A stretch of DNA of 64,000 bases. Source: Stichopus chloronotus. Taxonomy: Eukaryota; Echinodermata; Holothuroidea; Aspidochirotida; Stichopodidae. The notes beneath the pieces are model-generated. The model saw nothing but the letters and a program-made list of their open reading frames with translations, ran no database searches and was not told the origin of the DNA. Numbering within the stretch: position 1 is the stretch's first letter; every line of letters begins with the position of its first letter. The position numbers and the translations under genes are program-made. This document shows, piece by piece, positions 37,251 to 49,030 of the stretch. The stretch spans positions 24,831,911-24,895,910 of the forward strand of contig CM037843.1 of NCBI GenBank assembly GCA_021234535.1, given 5' to 3'.

Positions 37251-38329
37251 TAGTTCGAAGAATTCTTAGAAAATATGGAGTCACCTGTTACATGGCTCCT
37301 CAAATTGATACCATCATTTTTGACAATGTATCTAAACTAAAAAAAAAGGTCTATTCACATCATGAAAATATTCCCTACGTATCTCTGATAAAGACTAAGG
37401 GTCTATTAATCCGGTCACATAGCTCATGATTCAAAAATATAAAAAAACAGGTAATAATTATGATCGCAACGTGATGATATGCACATGTGAACAAATACAT
37501 CATATATTCCAATACAACGAAACTTAGAAAATAAAATGGCAACAATACAGATCTTCAGATTCTGATAAAAGAATATTTATATTAGATGTCATAAAAAAAT
37601 GTAATTCGTCATTATCCATAGAAGAAATTTCTGATCTTTACACCGATCTTATCAATCCAATTACCTTACATAGGTTCAATTGCCTTCAATTATACAGTTA
37701 ATTTCATGCAATTCAATCTTTTAATTCCTTTATATTTCAATTATTGCACATATGATAGAATACAAGTTACAAACAAACAAAGAATGCTAAATCAACAACA
37801 TCCACAACAACATCAAAGCGCAAAATACGTTAATTCCTTACATAAGAATTTTATTACATAAACCACAACACATACAGATCCTGAAAAAATGCATCACGCA
37901 GTGCTTTCTACAAGAACGATCATTTTGTGAATTTTTCTTTCTACACTTACTATTGGATCTGCACGTTTGTCAGGGTAGACCTCTTTACGACCACCATCAT
38001 CGTCTACGTTTTACTAATCCTGGCTGGGTGAGCTTGCGTTCTAGGAAAATTTTCCTGCAACTATCACAATATCACCTACTTTCTTATTGCGTGTGTGAGC
38101 AGTCCACTTTTGCCGTGGCTGGAAACTCAGTAGGTATTCCTTTCTCCAGCGGTCACAGAATCCGTTAACTGAAATACATTTCATGGAGTGGGTAATAATT
38201 CTTTGATTCGTGTGTGAGTAGGCTGCAACGACCTTGGGCAGCTTACCTCAGCAGCCACCTCGTACATGAGGTCCTCTCGTCATCTGTATATCTGGTACAC
38301 TCATCAGAGTGCGAATCTGGGGCTCCCAA

Positions 38330-38645
38330 ACGCCGCCCATGTGACTCGCGTTTGGCCCAAATGAAATTAGTACCCCGATCGAACATATAGTACTCCCAAC
38401 GAATACGATTAGTACCCCGATCGGAACGTTTAATGGGCCCTCGCACGGTTTCAAAAGCGTCGCAACGCATTCAGAAAAGAGTCTGTAGTGAGGACATTAG
38501 CCATTGCAATATGGATGGCTCTAGATGCCATAAACAACACCACCAATGCTTTAGCTCTATTCGGCCTTCTTAATGACGAAGGGTCCAAAACAATCTCCGC
38601 CACAATATGTAAAGGAGGGAGCTGGTTCAACTCTCCCGACGGCAA
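38330..38645 (-). pseudogene. BEL/Pao-type retrotransposon integrase remnant
   Basis: On the - strand, 38,645 to 38,455 reads SRAIHIAMANVLTTDSFLNA, then LRRF, matching the SRA.H.E.A..L.TDSF..A.RRF block of BEL/Pao integrases. The frame then shifts to GPIKRSDRGTN and DRGTNFIWAKRE, equivalent to the SDNGTNF core. SDRGTN is partly duplicated (two DRGTN copies about 17 residues apart) and the catalytic-region Asn is Arg. Upstream and downstream pol parts are not recognisable. Inactive fragment. Confidence 0.7.
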
Positions 38646-38849
38646 GTTGGCTATCTTCTTCTTCTTCTTTTTTTTATGTCGCAGTTTTCTACACGCAACT
38701 CATCTATGGACGAGGCTCGACTCGGCAGAACAGCACCCAATTATCCAGTGCCTGTTACTCCTGATCTCGTGTTCGTGGTAATACCACGTCCTTGGTGCTT
38801 GACCCTTTCGTGAAAGTAAGGAATCAAACAGAAATCCAAAAGGCTTTGT

Positions 38850-39734
38850 GATTCCTTGCCATATGGTAATATTATGACAAACTAATTATTACATGACACA
38901 TAATGAGATCGATACAGTTCTTGAAACACCATATTAATGAACCTCCAACCAAAAATGACCTTTCACCTCTAAAAACAAACAATCCAAAAAATAGAAATCT
39001 TACATTCAACATGGGCAGTGCACATACTACTTACTGAACTACTGAAAATGAGCGATAGGCATGTGCAAGGTAAAAGATACAATTTGTCTCTTTGAGATAC
39101 AGGAGTTATCGTGATTTTGACCCTTTGACCTCTGGTGACTTCAAATGACCTTTGACCTCCACCAAAATCAGTCGGTGTCATCTACTCAATATGGGCAAAT
39201 CCACATGCTAAATATCAAGATGCCCCACTGTTACCCTCATCAGGATAGTGTTTACAAGGTTTTCCAACCTCTGGTGACCTAAAAATGACCTTTGACTTCC
39301 ACCAGAGACAAAGGAAGTCTTCTTCTCAGTATGAACAACCTACGCACTAAGTATCACATCAGTTACAGTTTTCCTTCTGGAGATATTGTGTTTACAAGGT
39401 TTTAACAGTTTGACTTTTGGTGACCTCACATGACCTTTGACCTACGCCAAAAATAGTAGGGATCCTCTGCTCAGCATTACCAAGCCACACACCAAGTATG
39501 ATAGAAGTCAGTTACTCTTCTGGAGATACTGCGTTTACAAGTTTCTTAGTTCGACCTCTGGTGACCTCACATGACCCTTGACCTTCACCAAAATCAATAG
39601 GGATCATCTACTTACCATGAACAACCCACACCAAGTATGAGATCAGTCATGGTTACCCTTTTGTTTACAAACAGGATCACGTGCACACACACACACCATA
39701 GCATAGATTCCTTGCCTGCCTTCGGCAAGGAATC
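38850..39734. mobile_element. Non-autonomous element carrying DR1 tandem array B
   Basis: Starts GATTCCTTGCC (38850) and ends in a hairpin with 11-bp arms GATTCCTTGCC / GGCAAGGAATC (39706-39734), so the first and last 11 bases are also inverted repeats. The interior holds four units of about 140 bases with TGACCTTTGACCT at 39146 and 39431 (perfect) and one-mismatch forms at 39286 and 39572, then a short CA run before the terminal hairpin. No open frame of note. Structure suggests a transposable element family with a tandem-repeat core; class not determined. Confidence 0.65.
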
Positions 39735-40199
39735 AATAAAGTGATGCTTTTGAGGTAGCATAATTGGGTGCTTGAATCTGGAAGGCATGAGAGCTCTATC
39801 TAGACGTGCTCCCACACGTAAAATACCATCGTCGTCGACAAATGTGTGGAGGGATAAAAAGAACTGGAACCTTCAAATACCTTCGTTTTGGTAAAACCAG
39901 TGAAACATTTTGATTTCACTTCAAAACATTTTTTGTTTGAACTGGTTTAATATTTTTTAATTCAGTCTAATCAAGATCGCCTACTAAATATGCTTCAATA
40001 TTGATGCTTTTTTTGTAGCTAAAATCTGATTCAAGGAATTTCACAATATGGGCGGGATCGATCTCCTTGGTTGAGGATTGAAAACAAATTTGTTTGGAAG
40101 AATTATCGAATGATGTTGACTTACGTTTGTACAGCCTAAGGAGGGACGTAACTGACAATACGATGACTAAAGCCAATTTGGGAGCAACTTGGGTAAGGT

Positions 40200-40700
40200 G
40201 AAAAATTCCAACGCTACCACATCGAATATCGGTTTAACGGATCCCCATAACGCTGAGCGAGTAGTGGTTTTGCTTCCCACATAGGCTTGATACAAAATAG
40301 GAAGTATCCATCTGCAGCTGGGCTATGTCGATTTCTTTTCAAGGTTCGGAGTTTTTCTAATGCAACATTTTGCTTCTCTATTTCAACACTTCGCTTTTCC
40401 TCTTCTTCAACATTTTCCCCTTTGACCTTCTAGATTTTCTCTTCAAGATGCAGCAGACCTTTGAGAGGATCGCAAACTCCTAGATGGCCGAGACGATTTA
40501 TGAATAGAAGTACGGCAAAACGTTTAAGTAACTGATAATTTTCTGCTTTGATGGCCTCAAATTTCGAATAATTGTTTGGTCTTTCTAGCTGTTGTGCGGA
40601 TTTGATTACATTTCTCGCTAGCGGTTGTAACATGGTTGATTAACTGGTCTAAGGAATTGCGCTCTTGTTTCAAAATGATACGTCGATCTAGTTTGTTACC
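40200..40700 (-). pseudogene. Degenerate coding remnant, unidentified
   Basis: On the - strand, 40,690-40,580 reads DRRIILKQERNSLDQLINHV followed by TTASEKCNQIRTTARK. In another frame, about 40,430-40,210 reads a charged helix (ENVEEEEKRSVEIEKQNVAL) then MWEAKPLLAQRYGDPL before a stop. Amino-acid use looks protein-like but is broken by stops and frame changes. It could be a retroelement gag piece or a dead gene; I do not recognise the family. Confidence 0.25.
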
Positions 40701-41004
40701 AAACATTCAATTTTGACTGCACGACGCCGCCATATTAAAACTTTTCCCCCAAAATGACTGTGCCTCTCATCAATTTCGTATCCGATACCCTTTTTCTGTG
40801 AACTGTTTTTCACAAGAGCTAACGTGCACGGCAGTTTCATTTGAGCCCTCCATAAAGTTTCGGATAATCCTTCGAATAAGAGAGGTTCCAAATTATTACT
40901 AGCTACAAGGGGAGGGGTCACAACATGTTGTGCTCTACTGTGATTAATCATAGTGTCAACACAATACAGTAAGATTACAATAAGGGAAATAAGACGTTTG
41001 TTTT

Positions 41005-41350
41005 ACAGAGGACAATCATTTTTAAAGCTAATTGTTTGTGGACATTGCGTGATGATAGCTTATACAAAATATGGATGGACAGTATCCTTTTCAAGAAATA
41101 AGTTTCTCACATATGGAAATTCAGTTACTTGTTGCTCAGCAATAATTTTTTCATCCAAACATTTAAATAATGCATATTCCTTTACTCGTCACATACATGA
41201 TTTGATGAGATGAAGCTTGCAGATGTTTACTAATGAGACTGAATGGTTCAACAATGAGTGAAGCTATTTTCTTTGTAAATGATGTCGGTATACTCCAAAC
41301 GCCATATTTCCTTTTAAATAACCATGCAATTACGAGTGATTTTAACATTT
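41005..41350 (+). repeat. Dispersed ~300-400 bp repeat, copy B
   Basis: Collinear with copies A (17,190) and C (47,775) through TTTTCAAGAAATAAGTTTCT, GATGAGATGAAGCTTGCAGA and GAGACTGAATGGTTCAACAA. More diverged in the centre than the other two. Confidence 0.75.
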
Positions 41351-41380
41351 TATGACAGCAATATAATTTCACTGATGACT

Positions 41381-42240
41381 GTTAAGGTCGGTCTCTCTGA
41401 GAAGGATTCAAGAGTGTGAAAACAACAGTCTCTCACCGTTCTCGTGACGTACACTTCAGGACGGTCTTGTTGAACCGCGTTCGTGATTTGTCAAGCGTTT
41501 ATTCCCTCGTGGGTGTATCGACATAAATAGCCAGGGGGACGGACGGGGGTCGGTGAAGGCTCGTCGTCGGGTGGCGGTTTCGCTACGGTGGAATAACCGT
41601 AAATGGGCCTCGTCGCGGTCCGGTCGTCGTACACCTTGTATCCAGTTCGGCTGGCCAGGTCGACCACCTGCTCGAAGCTCCCAAAATCAGGAGAAGAATC
41701 TTCCGACGGGCGACGAGGTGACGACGATGAATTATAGAGTTTTCACTTCAACTGTAGCAGTCGAAATAAAAGTCTAAGAGCCTCAACGGAAGGTCTTTCA
41801 GGCTCATTTATTTCTTCGTTTGCCATCGTAACAACTGAACGATACAATACAAATACAAATAGCTACAAAAAAGCTAGTACACATTTAACGCACAAAACCT
41901 AGGAAGAAAACCTAAATAGGAGAAATATATAATTTAACATACCCTTGGACTCTCGGAACAAATTTCGGCTCACTGGTTGAGGACTTAAATGTAGTGATAA
42001 TTCTGCTTTCTCGATACGAAATAGGCGGGGCAAGACCATGACAGCACTTAAAGGAGGTACGAGGTCTGCCTGTACCGAATAATGCAGAGGGAGTGAGACG
42101 TCAGACGAGTAAACAGCATACTTTGCACCGGCCACGAGATGCCTGAAGCATTCCACATCTGGACAATTCATTTGTTATGCATAGCAGCACGAGATACCTG
42201 CGGCCGGACCGGGTCAATGCTTCACTATTATGTTTTAAAT
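41381..42240 (+). repeat. LTR-like dispersed repeat, copy 2
   Basis: A CpG-rich stretch at 41,390-41,730 carries a TATA-like CATAAATAG near 41,522. A poly(A)-like AATAAA follows at 41,765-41,770 and then the repeat shared with 34,830 and 36,690. Promoter, then AATAAA, then a shared 3' portion is what an LTR looks like, but I could not define TG...CA ends, a primer-binding site or gag/pol next to it. It could also be an expressed non-coding element. Confidence 0.4.
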
Positions 42241-44595
42241 CGCTTTAAAGTAGAAAATTGTGAGTCGGCTGCTACAGTGAAGGAGGAAGAAGGGATTTTG
42301 AAAGGTTGAAGTTTGAACAAAGATACCATGTGAATAACTCAAACACACATCAAAGTAGAACAAGGATACATGTTCTCGATGTTGTTGATGCTATTAGGTA
42401 TAACTGTTATGTGAAATAAATGAAGTCATAAATGCAATCTTACTTTCTTTAATACGTATGTATATATTTGTTGTTTTTTTTTCATATAAACCCATCTTGG
42501 TCCACATTCTGTATTACTTGTTACCGTTATCTCTCTTGTGAACACAAGCATTTGTCAAATATGACACAAGTATGTCAAATATGGTACAATTGGCTTAATG
42601 TCATGGGATAGAAATTCCACTAACCTCATGTCATTAAAAAGTACACCTCAGTGTTTGGCTATATCAACTTCCACCTCCCTGGTTATATTAAGACAATTAG
42701 AGTCACAACTCTTTCAGTTCGTATTTGCAGTACCATCTACCATACGAATAATTTTTAGTAATTGAACCCTTTCTAGAAATGAGCTTTCAGGTATCAGATA
42801 TCTTTATCTAAGGTGCAATTACCCCAGCAATCACACTCAACGTCTTTTCATACACTATGAAAATTGCAAAATGATAATTACTTTCAAGATGTACTTTTGC
42901 GTGATGATTATTAGGAAATGTTTTAGACTCTTCGGGGCTTTCTTTAATTGGGGTTTTAACATCACTGCGACACGCACACAAGTGTATATTGAAGTGTATT
43001 GTTCTCAGCATTCAATTTATAAATATACATGCGATTATACTCCTGCTGAAATAAATCTAATGGTAAAGTGCATCAGATTCCTTTCACGATACTTATGAGG
43101 TTTAAGTAACTACACTTTACCTTATGTGGTATTCTTTAAAGGGTACGTGTACTAACTTCCGCCCAGACCATTAAGCAGCTGTTTACAGAGGTAAAATATT
43201 AAAAAAAAAACTCCTGGGGTTTTTTGTGAGCCGTGTGCAGAAGTTTAGTATGTTTGACTTTCACAACTTACTAATGTAGGTATGAAGGAACACTGCACTT
43301 GCATTAAATGTCTTTGCGATTAATGAACTTGCAACTAAACATTTGTGTTCGAAAAGGTGAAGAATCATTTCCTTTCACGAGGAGCAATGACACGTAAATA
43401 CTTATTGCATAGAGCCCGCATTACGGAAGCTCAACGTCGATAGTTCCTGCAGACAGTGGCGGCGCCATGATTGTAGATTTGAAGAGGGGGGGGGGGGGAG
43501 GGAGGGCAAAAGAAACTGTTGGGGGAAAAGTTTTCGAGGTCAACGCGAAGCGCAGAGGGTGGGACTTGCAGGGAGAAACATAGATCTGTCAGGTCAGTTA
43601 GGCTGAGTGAGGGGGGGGGGGGGGGGGACGGTGGTAAAGGCTCTGACGAGGACAAATCCCCCATCCCCCTTGGTGTCGCCATTGTCTGCAGAATGATGTA
43701 TACAGCTAACGCGAATATTTAATTAGATGTAAGTTGAGGGTCCTCTCCTTAATATATTTATTCTCTGTCGAGTACGGTAGCCTGTAGACTACTATCCGAT
43801 CAGGGATTATTCAGTATGCATCGTTGAACCTCTTTTTTTCACTTTTCTTTCCCTTGCAAAGAACAGTTCCTCTTTAACTCAGTCTCCCACTCGGTTTTTC
43901 TCCACCCCGATTTTTCCTCTTTCAAGATGTCTATTAAATGTTGACTTGTATTTAAATGTGGTATCTGGTATGAGTGGTCTTCATGGCAATGCTAACCACA
44001 TATAGTGAGTAATTTATACTTACATTTAGCGGTCTACATTTAAATTAAATTTCACCTTGTATAAACACTCAATTCGTCGACAACCTTTCATTAATTGCGA
44101 GGACAGTGCCTTATGTAATTTTAACAAACAATTTTGTCCTACATGGCTACCCAACTGCATGATGCCGGTAAATACTATCGATAACTGCCTCGTTGAGTCG
44201 CTACATAATGGAAGGAGAAATATTACCTTTAAAGAGAAGTATACAATTATGCCAAGTAACATCTCAGCTCTCTCAGCTCACCACGCATTGATCATTTATG
44301 GCACCTTACAGATTCGGTACCTCAACAACTTGTTTTACCGCTGTGAGGTGTATCGAACTTTCTGTAGATGTCATCAACTCGGCGAGGAGGTCTAATCTCA
44401 CAAATCGTTCAGCGATGCTCAGCAGCGGGTACATGATATCCAGATTTGATTCAATAATTTCATTGTCACGGAAAATATTCTTTACCTCTCGTGTTTTACT
44501 ATTCAACCAACAAAAGAACCCACGTAATTACAAAAAAAAAAAAAAAAACGGGACTCAAAAGAATTGGTTTAAAATTGTTATTTTCTTGGTTATTT
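42241..44595. other. Intergenic DNA upstream of the GPCR
   Basis: No exon recognised. Contains two G-rich runs at about 43,485-43,505 and 43,608-43,630 flanking CpG-containing sequence, and a poly-A tract at 44,530-44,547. Confidence 0.6.
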
Positions 44596-44640
44596 AGACG
44601 ATCATCCGATCTGCTGAAGGGAATTATCGCATTACTCTAC
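44594..44640 (+). repeat. Partial duplicate of the GPCR TM2-coding segment
   Basis: The bases around TCTGCTGA.GGGAATTATCG (44,597-44,636) repeat those encoding ITDLLTGIIAL in the GPCR exon (44,927-44,970), with roughly 85-90% identity over about 40 bases. It lies between poly-A and poly-C tracts, 80-120 bases before the chosen start codon and in the same frame. Confidence 0.75.
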
Positions 44641-44715
44641 CGACTGAAGTTCTATCGGAGGTTCATCCCCCCCCCCCCCTCCCAACGTCCGCGAAAAGTT
44701 CAGTTGACTTTGACG

Positions 44716-45095
44716 ATGGATGATATAGCGACCAACATTTCATCGATTCAACTGCATCATCCCACTGGTATTACATTGACGTGTAGCCCGCTTGTCGCAA
44801 TTTGTTACATACTTATTTACCTGCCTGTTTTGTTTCTGATTATACTTGGAAATGCCTTCGTTATCTTTGCATTTATGTTTTCGAATGAACTCCGCAGACC
44901 CCAGTATTACCTCTTGGTCAGTCTGGCGATCACCGACCTGCTGACGGGAATTATCGCATTACCGTGCCTTGTATACTGTCGTTTAATAGTCAGTCCACTG
45001 ACATGTCTGAGCTCAACGAGGGTCTACTTCTTCATTCCCGCGATCAGCTGCGGTGGGTCATCGGTCTTTCATCTGGTGGTCATCGCCATTGACAG
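44716..45095 (+). CDS. GPCR exon 1 (TM1-TM3)
   Basis: Encodes residues 1-126 plus two bases of Arg127, ending at IDR before donor gtacgt. Splitting a receptor directly after the DR of the DRY motif is a recurrent intron position in rhodopsin-family genes. Confidence 0.88.
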
Positions 45096-46938
45096 GTACG
45101 TTCCCACGAGCAACGTCTTTCTCCATGCTACTTAATCGACCTATCCCTCGAGGCAGCATGATGAATCGAAACCACTATAATCACGTTTTCTCGGAAAATA
45201 GTTCCGAATTCATTATTTCCTTCTCACTACACATTTGCCTATAGGCATGATAACTAAGATCCCTAAGATCAACCGTCATATGAAATACAATTCAAGAAAA
45301 CCTACGCATTTGATGTCTCATTAACTGCATTGTTGTTTGCTGGGACAGAATCACCATGAGGTGATAAAAACGACCTATTGCGATGAGGCTGATGACAATA
45401 TACACCACACTTATCTTTTATCAGAGTGTGGTATGAAAAAAATAAATTTTAGGGACTTCAATTCAGCATGTTTCATTCAGTTACTCCATTTGTTTTTCAC
45501 ATGGGAATGCAGCAAGCTCAAGTTTGATTAAAGGCGCGTTCCCACGAAAACTGTCTTGTTCCAGCAATATGAGTGACCTACTGACGCAAGGCAATTTGTT
45601 CCACCCATTTTGGGCGTGGGATTCCTGATTTTTTTTATTCATTCACACATGGAAACAAGTTCGAGCTTGACTAGGCCCTTCCTTGGAGGTGAGGTTAGGG
45701 CAAAGTTTACCAGGGGTAACTTAAAGACATAGACCCATCGTCCAAGACAGTTCAAATCCTTCCAACCACTTACGTCTAGTTTCTCCCACAGCCTGACGGT
45801 CTCAAATTCCTCCACGTGTGTAATCAAAACAATGGGCTTATTAAATCTTACAGCAGGCCAGTTGGTTGCAAAAAAAAAACCGACAAATCGCTGACATTAT
45901 AGAGAAAGTAATAAGGTGTTTGGGAAAAGGCCACAGATTAAGTTTTCGTATATGCTTATGATTATTTCGCCATTTCAACAGGCTATTCTTGTGAATACAG
46001 AAAAGCAACTGCAACTGTCCTAGTTTCTGAAAATGTTACTGAAAAAATAGTGGTCGGCTGGGACCAATTTGCACATCGTATCTCGGGGGATGGGGTAACT
46101 ACCCTTGGATTCTCCCTGTATCTGCTCTTGTATCTGTTTCATGTGAAACTGATTTACTGTGTACACGGCTAGTCAATTGCCACACTGTGTATAAATCTTG
46201 AAATATCCTGCCACAGATAATTTAAATTTTCTCTAAGACATGCTGAAATAATTAGGAAACAAAATTTTTCGAAGATTAATACGACTTTTCTCTTTTAGTA
46301 GTGTTTTCTCTTTCTTTCTCAGATGCCTCTCCTTAATGTTTCCCCTTCGATACCAACTTACAATGACGTCAGGCAAGGGCACTTTCATTATCGCTGTTAT
46401 CTGGATCTACAATATTTGTTTCGCGTTACTGCCTGTTGCAATACCGACAGACCCTGCATTAGATGTCTGGATATGCAATTCAACTGATTATGACAAAAGC
46501 GAAGTCGATCTCATATTTGTTTTACTTGCCGCATTCATTCCAGGTTTCTTCGTAAGCATGATGGTGATTTACTCAGGTATGTTGTACATCGCATTCAAAC
46601 AGATAAGGAACCACCGAAGACTGACCAACGGTACTGCCGTGAAGGAAGCCCAAACGTGCCTGCGCGGGATCATTACCATGGCTACGGTTGTTGGCGCTTT
46701 TGGAATCTGTTGGTTGCCAACAAGTGTTAAAATATTTTACGAGAATACCACGGATCATACACCGAGATCACTCCTTGCCGTACAAACCTGTTGCGAATAT
46801 ATGGGATTTGTTAACTCTTTTTTAAATCCTTTAATTTACGGACATTTCAACCAGCACTTCAGAGTAGGATTCAAAATTGTGTTGATAAAATTGAACTTCA
46901 TGAAACAAGAATCGACAGAACTTGCATTTAATCGATAG
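44716..46938 (+). CDS. Class A (rhodopsin-like) G protein-coupled receptor
   Basis: Plasma-membrane receptor, ligand unknown. Exons 44716-45095 and 46323-46938 join in phase (AG|A) for 331 aa plus TAG. Seen features: N-glycosylation site at N7; TM1 about 26-52 with GN (N46); TM2 LAITD (D74); Cys97 before TM3; IDRC (R127, Cys128 replacing Tyr of DRY); PLRYQ in loop 2; Trp154 in TM4; loop-2 Cys178 beside N179; Pro200 in TM5; short third loop with IRNHRR; TM6 FGICWLP (P259); TM7 NSFLNPLIY (N295, P296, Y299); basic helix 8. The tail is short, so desensitisation sites are few. Cys97 is about five residues earlier than the usual position relative to R127. The short loop 3, PLRY and NPLIY recall adenosine/amine-type receptors, but subfamily is not settled. 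ATG 44716 is chosen because upstream in-frame sequence is poly-Lys/Pro low complexity. Confidence 0.9.
45096..46322 (+). other. GPCR intron
   Basis: 1.2 kb, GT...AG with a pyrimidine-rich 3' end. Nothing recognisable inside besides short open frames. Confidence 0.85.
46323..46938 (+). CDS. GPCR exon 2 (TM4-C-terminus)
   Basis: Acceptor ctttctttctcag at 46322, then A completes Arg127 and the frame continues CLSLMFPLRYQ to TAG 46936-46938. An open frame without this exon junction would lack TM1-3. Contains TM4-TM7 and helix 8. Confidence 0.9.
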
Positions 46939-47353
46939 GAGACGGTTTACTCAGATATCCCTGAGGGTGTCCACGTCAGGAACTTCATGTTCTTCAAGGT
47001 CACATAACCTGACCACATCTTTGATGCATAGAGGCACTGGACGAAAAACGAAGTAGGAACCTTTTGACGATGAAATGCTACCACTAAGTGAGAAAATAGG
47101 CCAGTCATGAGGTGCATAAATACCATACTAACCAATTTCATCTATGTATGTTGTTTACCTTTCAAGATATTGCAATTTGAAAGTTCACAAAAGTCAACCA
47201 GGATGGTGTGATTAAAAGGCAGTGTTTTTCGTTGCAAACTATTGTCAAATGATCCCTGTAAATACTGATACACCTCAGTTATTTGACATTAAAAAAATTT
47301 ATGCAAGGTATGTGCATTGGCAGCAATTTTATAGGTAAAGAAAAGAGAAATGC

Positions 47354-47359
47354 AATAAA
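47354..47359 (+). terminator. Candidate GPCR polyadenylation signal
   Basis: AATAAA 416 bases past the GPCR stop, the first canonical hexamer seen on this strand after the gene. Confidence 0.4.
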
Positions 47360-47774
47360 ATTCACGCTAGTAGGGCTTATGAGACATCATAAGTCAATTT
47401 ACACGAGTCTGTTTCGAACCAAATGGGCAGCCTTATCTGAATGTTAAAAGTATGTAACTTGAGAAGAAAATAATAGGCTATTTTGGAATGAAACTTCCGG
47501 AAGATGTTTGTCAACACTTCGTCAAACACATGTACCATGTTTTAAGAAAGAAAAAACATACTATCCTAATTACTTCCAAACCTAACGGAGACCATACGAG
47601 ACTGGGGATTGCTCAGTCATCATACATCTTAAACTGTACATCTCCTTTCAAGGTGGAAAGTGTCTACTTGGTTGAGTGAGTAATATATGCAAGTTGCTGC
47701 AGCATAAGGCTACAGTTGCCCTCGTAAACAGCCAGAATTAAGTTTAGAATTAAAAAAAAAAAACAGCTTGAATT

Positions 47775-48135
47775 AAAGGGAAATTGGGCGTTTGTTTTCG
47801 AGGAAACATCCATGTTTTTTAAAACAATGTTTATGGACGTAGAAGGATAGATTATTCAAAAGAAGGAAGGACAGTAGCCTTCTTTTCAAGAAATAAGCTT
47901 CTCACAGATAAAAATTCAGTTATTTCTTACTCAACACTAATTTGTTCACCCAAACTTTTCAAAATTCAAACGATGCATCTTCCACTACTCATTACATGCA
48001 TAATGTTTTGAGGAGATGAAGCTTTGGTAGATGTTTATTGATGACACTGAATGGTTTAACAATGATTACTGCCATTTTCTTTTGTATGTCACGTTGGTGT
48101 ATTCTAAAGCCCTATTTCCCTTTAAGTGGTCAGCA
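47775..48135 (+). repeat. Dispersed ~300-400 bp repeat, copy C
   Basis: Best match to copy A at 17,190. The shared segment AAGGAAGGACAGTAG is followed by TCAAGAAATAA, TTCACCCAAACTTTTC and GATGTTTATTGATGA. Lies between the GPCR and the 3' end of the L3HYPDH-like gene. Confidence 0.75.
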
Positions 48136-48689
48136 CTACTTTGGAAAACAAAATTTGTTTTTGCCTTATATCCCACACGTCCACAGTGACACCGTGCACA
48201 TCTGTGACCTGGCAAAAAGTAAATTCTTATACGATACAGGGAAGGAAGGATTGGTTTGAGATTGAAGTGGAAGAATATTTGTCAGCTTTGGAGGCTCACA
48301 GGGGGTTACGCCCCCATAAAACATCAAATGACAAAAAAGTCAGTTGGCACAAACAGTTAGAGTGAGAATAAAGTGGGAATTTCTTACGAAAGACAGACTG
48401 AAGAAAAAATGGTACCAAAATTAAGTAAAAACAAACACCATGTTGTTTTCAATTAAAGTACAAAAGTCTCCGCATTGGAGATACAGCTGCACAACACATT
48501 GTGACCCATTTCACTTAAATCTCATAAATGAGATCTCATTGCAGTAGCGACTGTGCAAGATTCTCTTCTTTCAGGAACAGTGAGTAGTTCCTAAATATGC
48601 TCTGACACGGTAAGAAACTAAAGCCTCAAATTCCCAGTCTCTAAATCTGAAATATGTACTCTTTCAAATACAAAATGAATTTATATGTA

Positions 48690-49030
48690 ACTTTTCAGCT
48701 AAATAGCACCAGTTTTGGGGGTCTTTTAAGGCTACTGCCTTAGGCCCTGTACAGGGGAAAATTGTCACACACATTTGCCTGTTAGTGATCTCTAGTGGAC
48801 ATTTTCCAGTTAAAAATCCATGTACCTTTTCAGCTGAATAAATGCATTTTTTGGCCCTCCATTTTGGCCCCCTAGGCCAAATGTACACAGAGAGCCCCAT
48901 TCTAGACTCCTCAGTCTTGGGCCCCAACCTACATGAATGGGACCATCAAACATTTTGTACCTTTCCAGCTGAATAAATGATCTGGGCTTCAGGACAAGAG
49001 AAATTACTGTACCTTTACAGCTGACACTGT
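48690..49030 (+). repeat. Degenerate tandem motif next to the L3HYPDH-like gene
   Basis: TGTACCTTTTCAGCTGAATA and variants recur at about 48,690, 48,821, 48,956 and 49,008, with GGCCC-rich text between. The first two intervals are about 130 bases. Lies just downstream of the - strand gene's stop, so it may be in its 3' UTR. Confidence 0.6.
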
